The notes below the pieces were generated by a model, which saw only the letters and a list, made by a program, of their open reading frames with translations, did not search any database and was not told the origin of the DNA. Of a DNA stretch of 6,869 nucleotides, positions 6,398-6,869 are shown piece by piece (within the stretch, counting starts at the first letter, position 1; every line of letters begins with the position of its first letter). The translations under genes were made by a program, and so were the position numbers. The stretch is from Gammaproteobacteria bacterium (GTDB lineage: Bacteria; Pseudomonadota; Gammaproteobacteria; SMWH01). Where the stretch lies: NCBI GenBank assembly GCA_004357005.1, contig SMWH01000023.1, positions 1 to 6,869 of the forward strand, written 5' to 3'.

Positions 6398-6869
6398 ACT
6401 GGACCAGGGCCCGGCCGGAGGGCCAGCGGGAATCGCTGGCGCCTTGTACGCCATTACTCGGACGATGCCACATGACCACGTGCATGTTCCCGTAGCTCCT
6501 GTCCCGGGGCTTGAGCGTGTGTCCCAGTGCGATCAGTTTCAGTTGCTCCTCGTCCGTAAAGGCGCCGGGTTCGAAAACGATTTCGTCCGGCAGGTGCTGG
6601 TGGTGGAAGCGCGGCAAGGATACCCAGGAACTTGGCGGGTTGCCGTCCACGAGATCCAGCACTCCCAGCAACACCATGGTGGTGATCCGGCCGCCGCCGG
6701 GCGTTCCCAGCGCGGCCTGCACCTGATCGCTGAAAACGAAGGTCGGCGTCATGCTGGAAAGCGGCCGCTTTCCGGGTTCGATGGCGTTGGCCTCGCCGCC
6801 CAGCAGCCCGTAGAAGTTGGGGACGCCGGCCTTGGCCGAGAAATCATCCATCTGGTTGTTCAGGATCAC
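6396..6869 (-). CDS. ggt: Gamma-glutamyltransferase, C-terminal part (5' end outside window)
   Basis: This is the last 158 codons or so of a gamma-glutamyltransferase, an N-terminal nucleophile hydrolase of the periplasm. It transfers or hydrolyses the gamma-glutamyl group of glutathione and its conjugates. The visible part is the end of the small subunit. LNNQMDDFSAK carries the Gln and Asp that bind the glutamate amino group, PLSSMTPT carries the paired serines of the active site, and GTPGGGRI is the glycine pair region. LPRFHHQHLPDE and the closing GASDSRWPSG also match E. coli Ggt. The catalytic Thr at the autoprocessing site and the signal peptide lie beyond the right edge, so activity cannot be confirmed. 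The frame is open to base 6869; the GTG at the edge encodes an internal Val and is not a start. It is the upstream visible gene of a three-gene minus-strand operon. Confidence 0.95.
   Translation of the reverse strand: MILNNQMDDFSAKAGVPNFYGLLGGEANAIEPGKRPLSSMTPTFVFSDQVQAALGTPGGGRITTMVLLGVLDLVDGNPPSSWVSLPRFHHQHLPDEIVFEPGAFTDEEQLKLIALGHTLKPRDRSYGNMHVVMWHRPSNGVQGASDSRWPSGRALVQ

Noticed and set aside
6386..6454. Upstream start at 6454 for the lipoprotein gene
   Set aside because: It would place 23 Pro/Ala-rich residues before the signal peptide and overlap the ggt coding end. The ATG at 6385 has a good Shine-Dalgarno and an immediate lipoprotein signal sequence.

Overview
The window is a compact, GC-rich chromosomal segment, most likely from a gammaproteobacterium. 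The MutM and the DesA-type desaturase both resemble gammaproteobacterial homologues, and a short extragenic palindrome common in that class occurs three times. There is no sign of phage, transposon, CRISPR or plasmid genes. These are family assignments from recognised motifs; no database search was run.

Layout, left to right. Positions 1-99 hold two copies of the palindromic repeat on either side of a strong bidirectional terminator. Next comes a minus-strand pair: a hydantoinase A/5-oxoprolinase-family gene (start at 3310) followed after 37 bp by a membrane fatty-acid desaturase (GTG start at 1281, stop at 100). Divergent from the pair, 44 bp away, is mutM on the plus strand (3355-4167). mutM converges on a second minus-strand operon that enters from the right edge. 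It contains the 3' part of a gamma-glutamyltransferase gene, then a thioredoxin-fold/NHL-propeller lipoprotein, then a four-helix membrane protein of unknown function. These three genes are very tightly packed: a stop codon overlaps a Shine-Dalgarno in one junction and a 4-bp ATGA overlap forms the other.

Functional reading. MutM removes oxidised purines from DNA. Gamma-glutamyltransferase cleaves glutathione in the periplasm. The lipoprotein probably exposes a CxxC thioredoxin domain and a six-bladed propeller to the periplasm, and the small membrane protein translated with it is a candidate partner. The hydantoinase A-type protein belongs to the family that includes 5-oxoprolinase, so both flanks of mutM could touch gamma-glutamyl/thiol metabolism, but that link is only inference. 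The desaturase probably adjusts membrane lipid unsaturation and has no evident link to its upstream neighbour.

Most of the window is ordinary housekeeping sequence. The parts most worth a second look are the thioredoxin-NHL lipoprotein with its coupled membrane protein, the hydantoinase A gene without its B subunit, and a palindromic repeat that supplies the last codons of the membrane protein gene.
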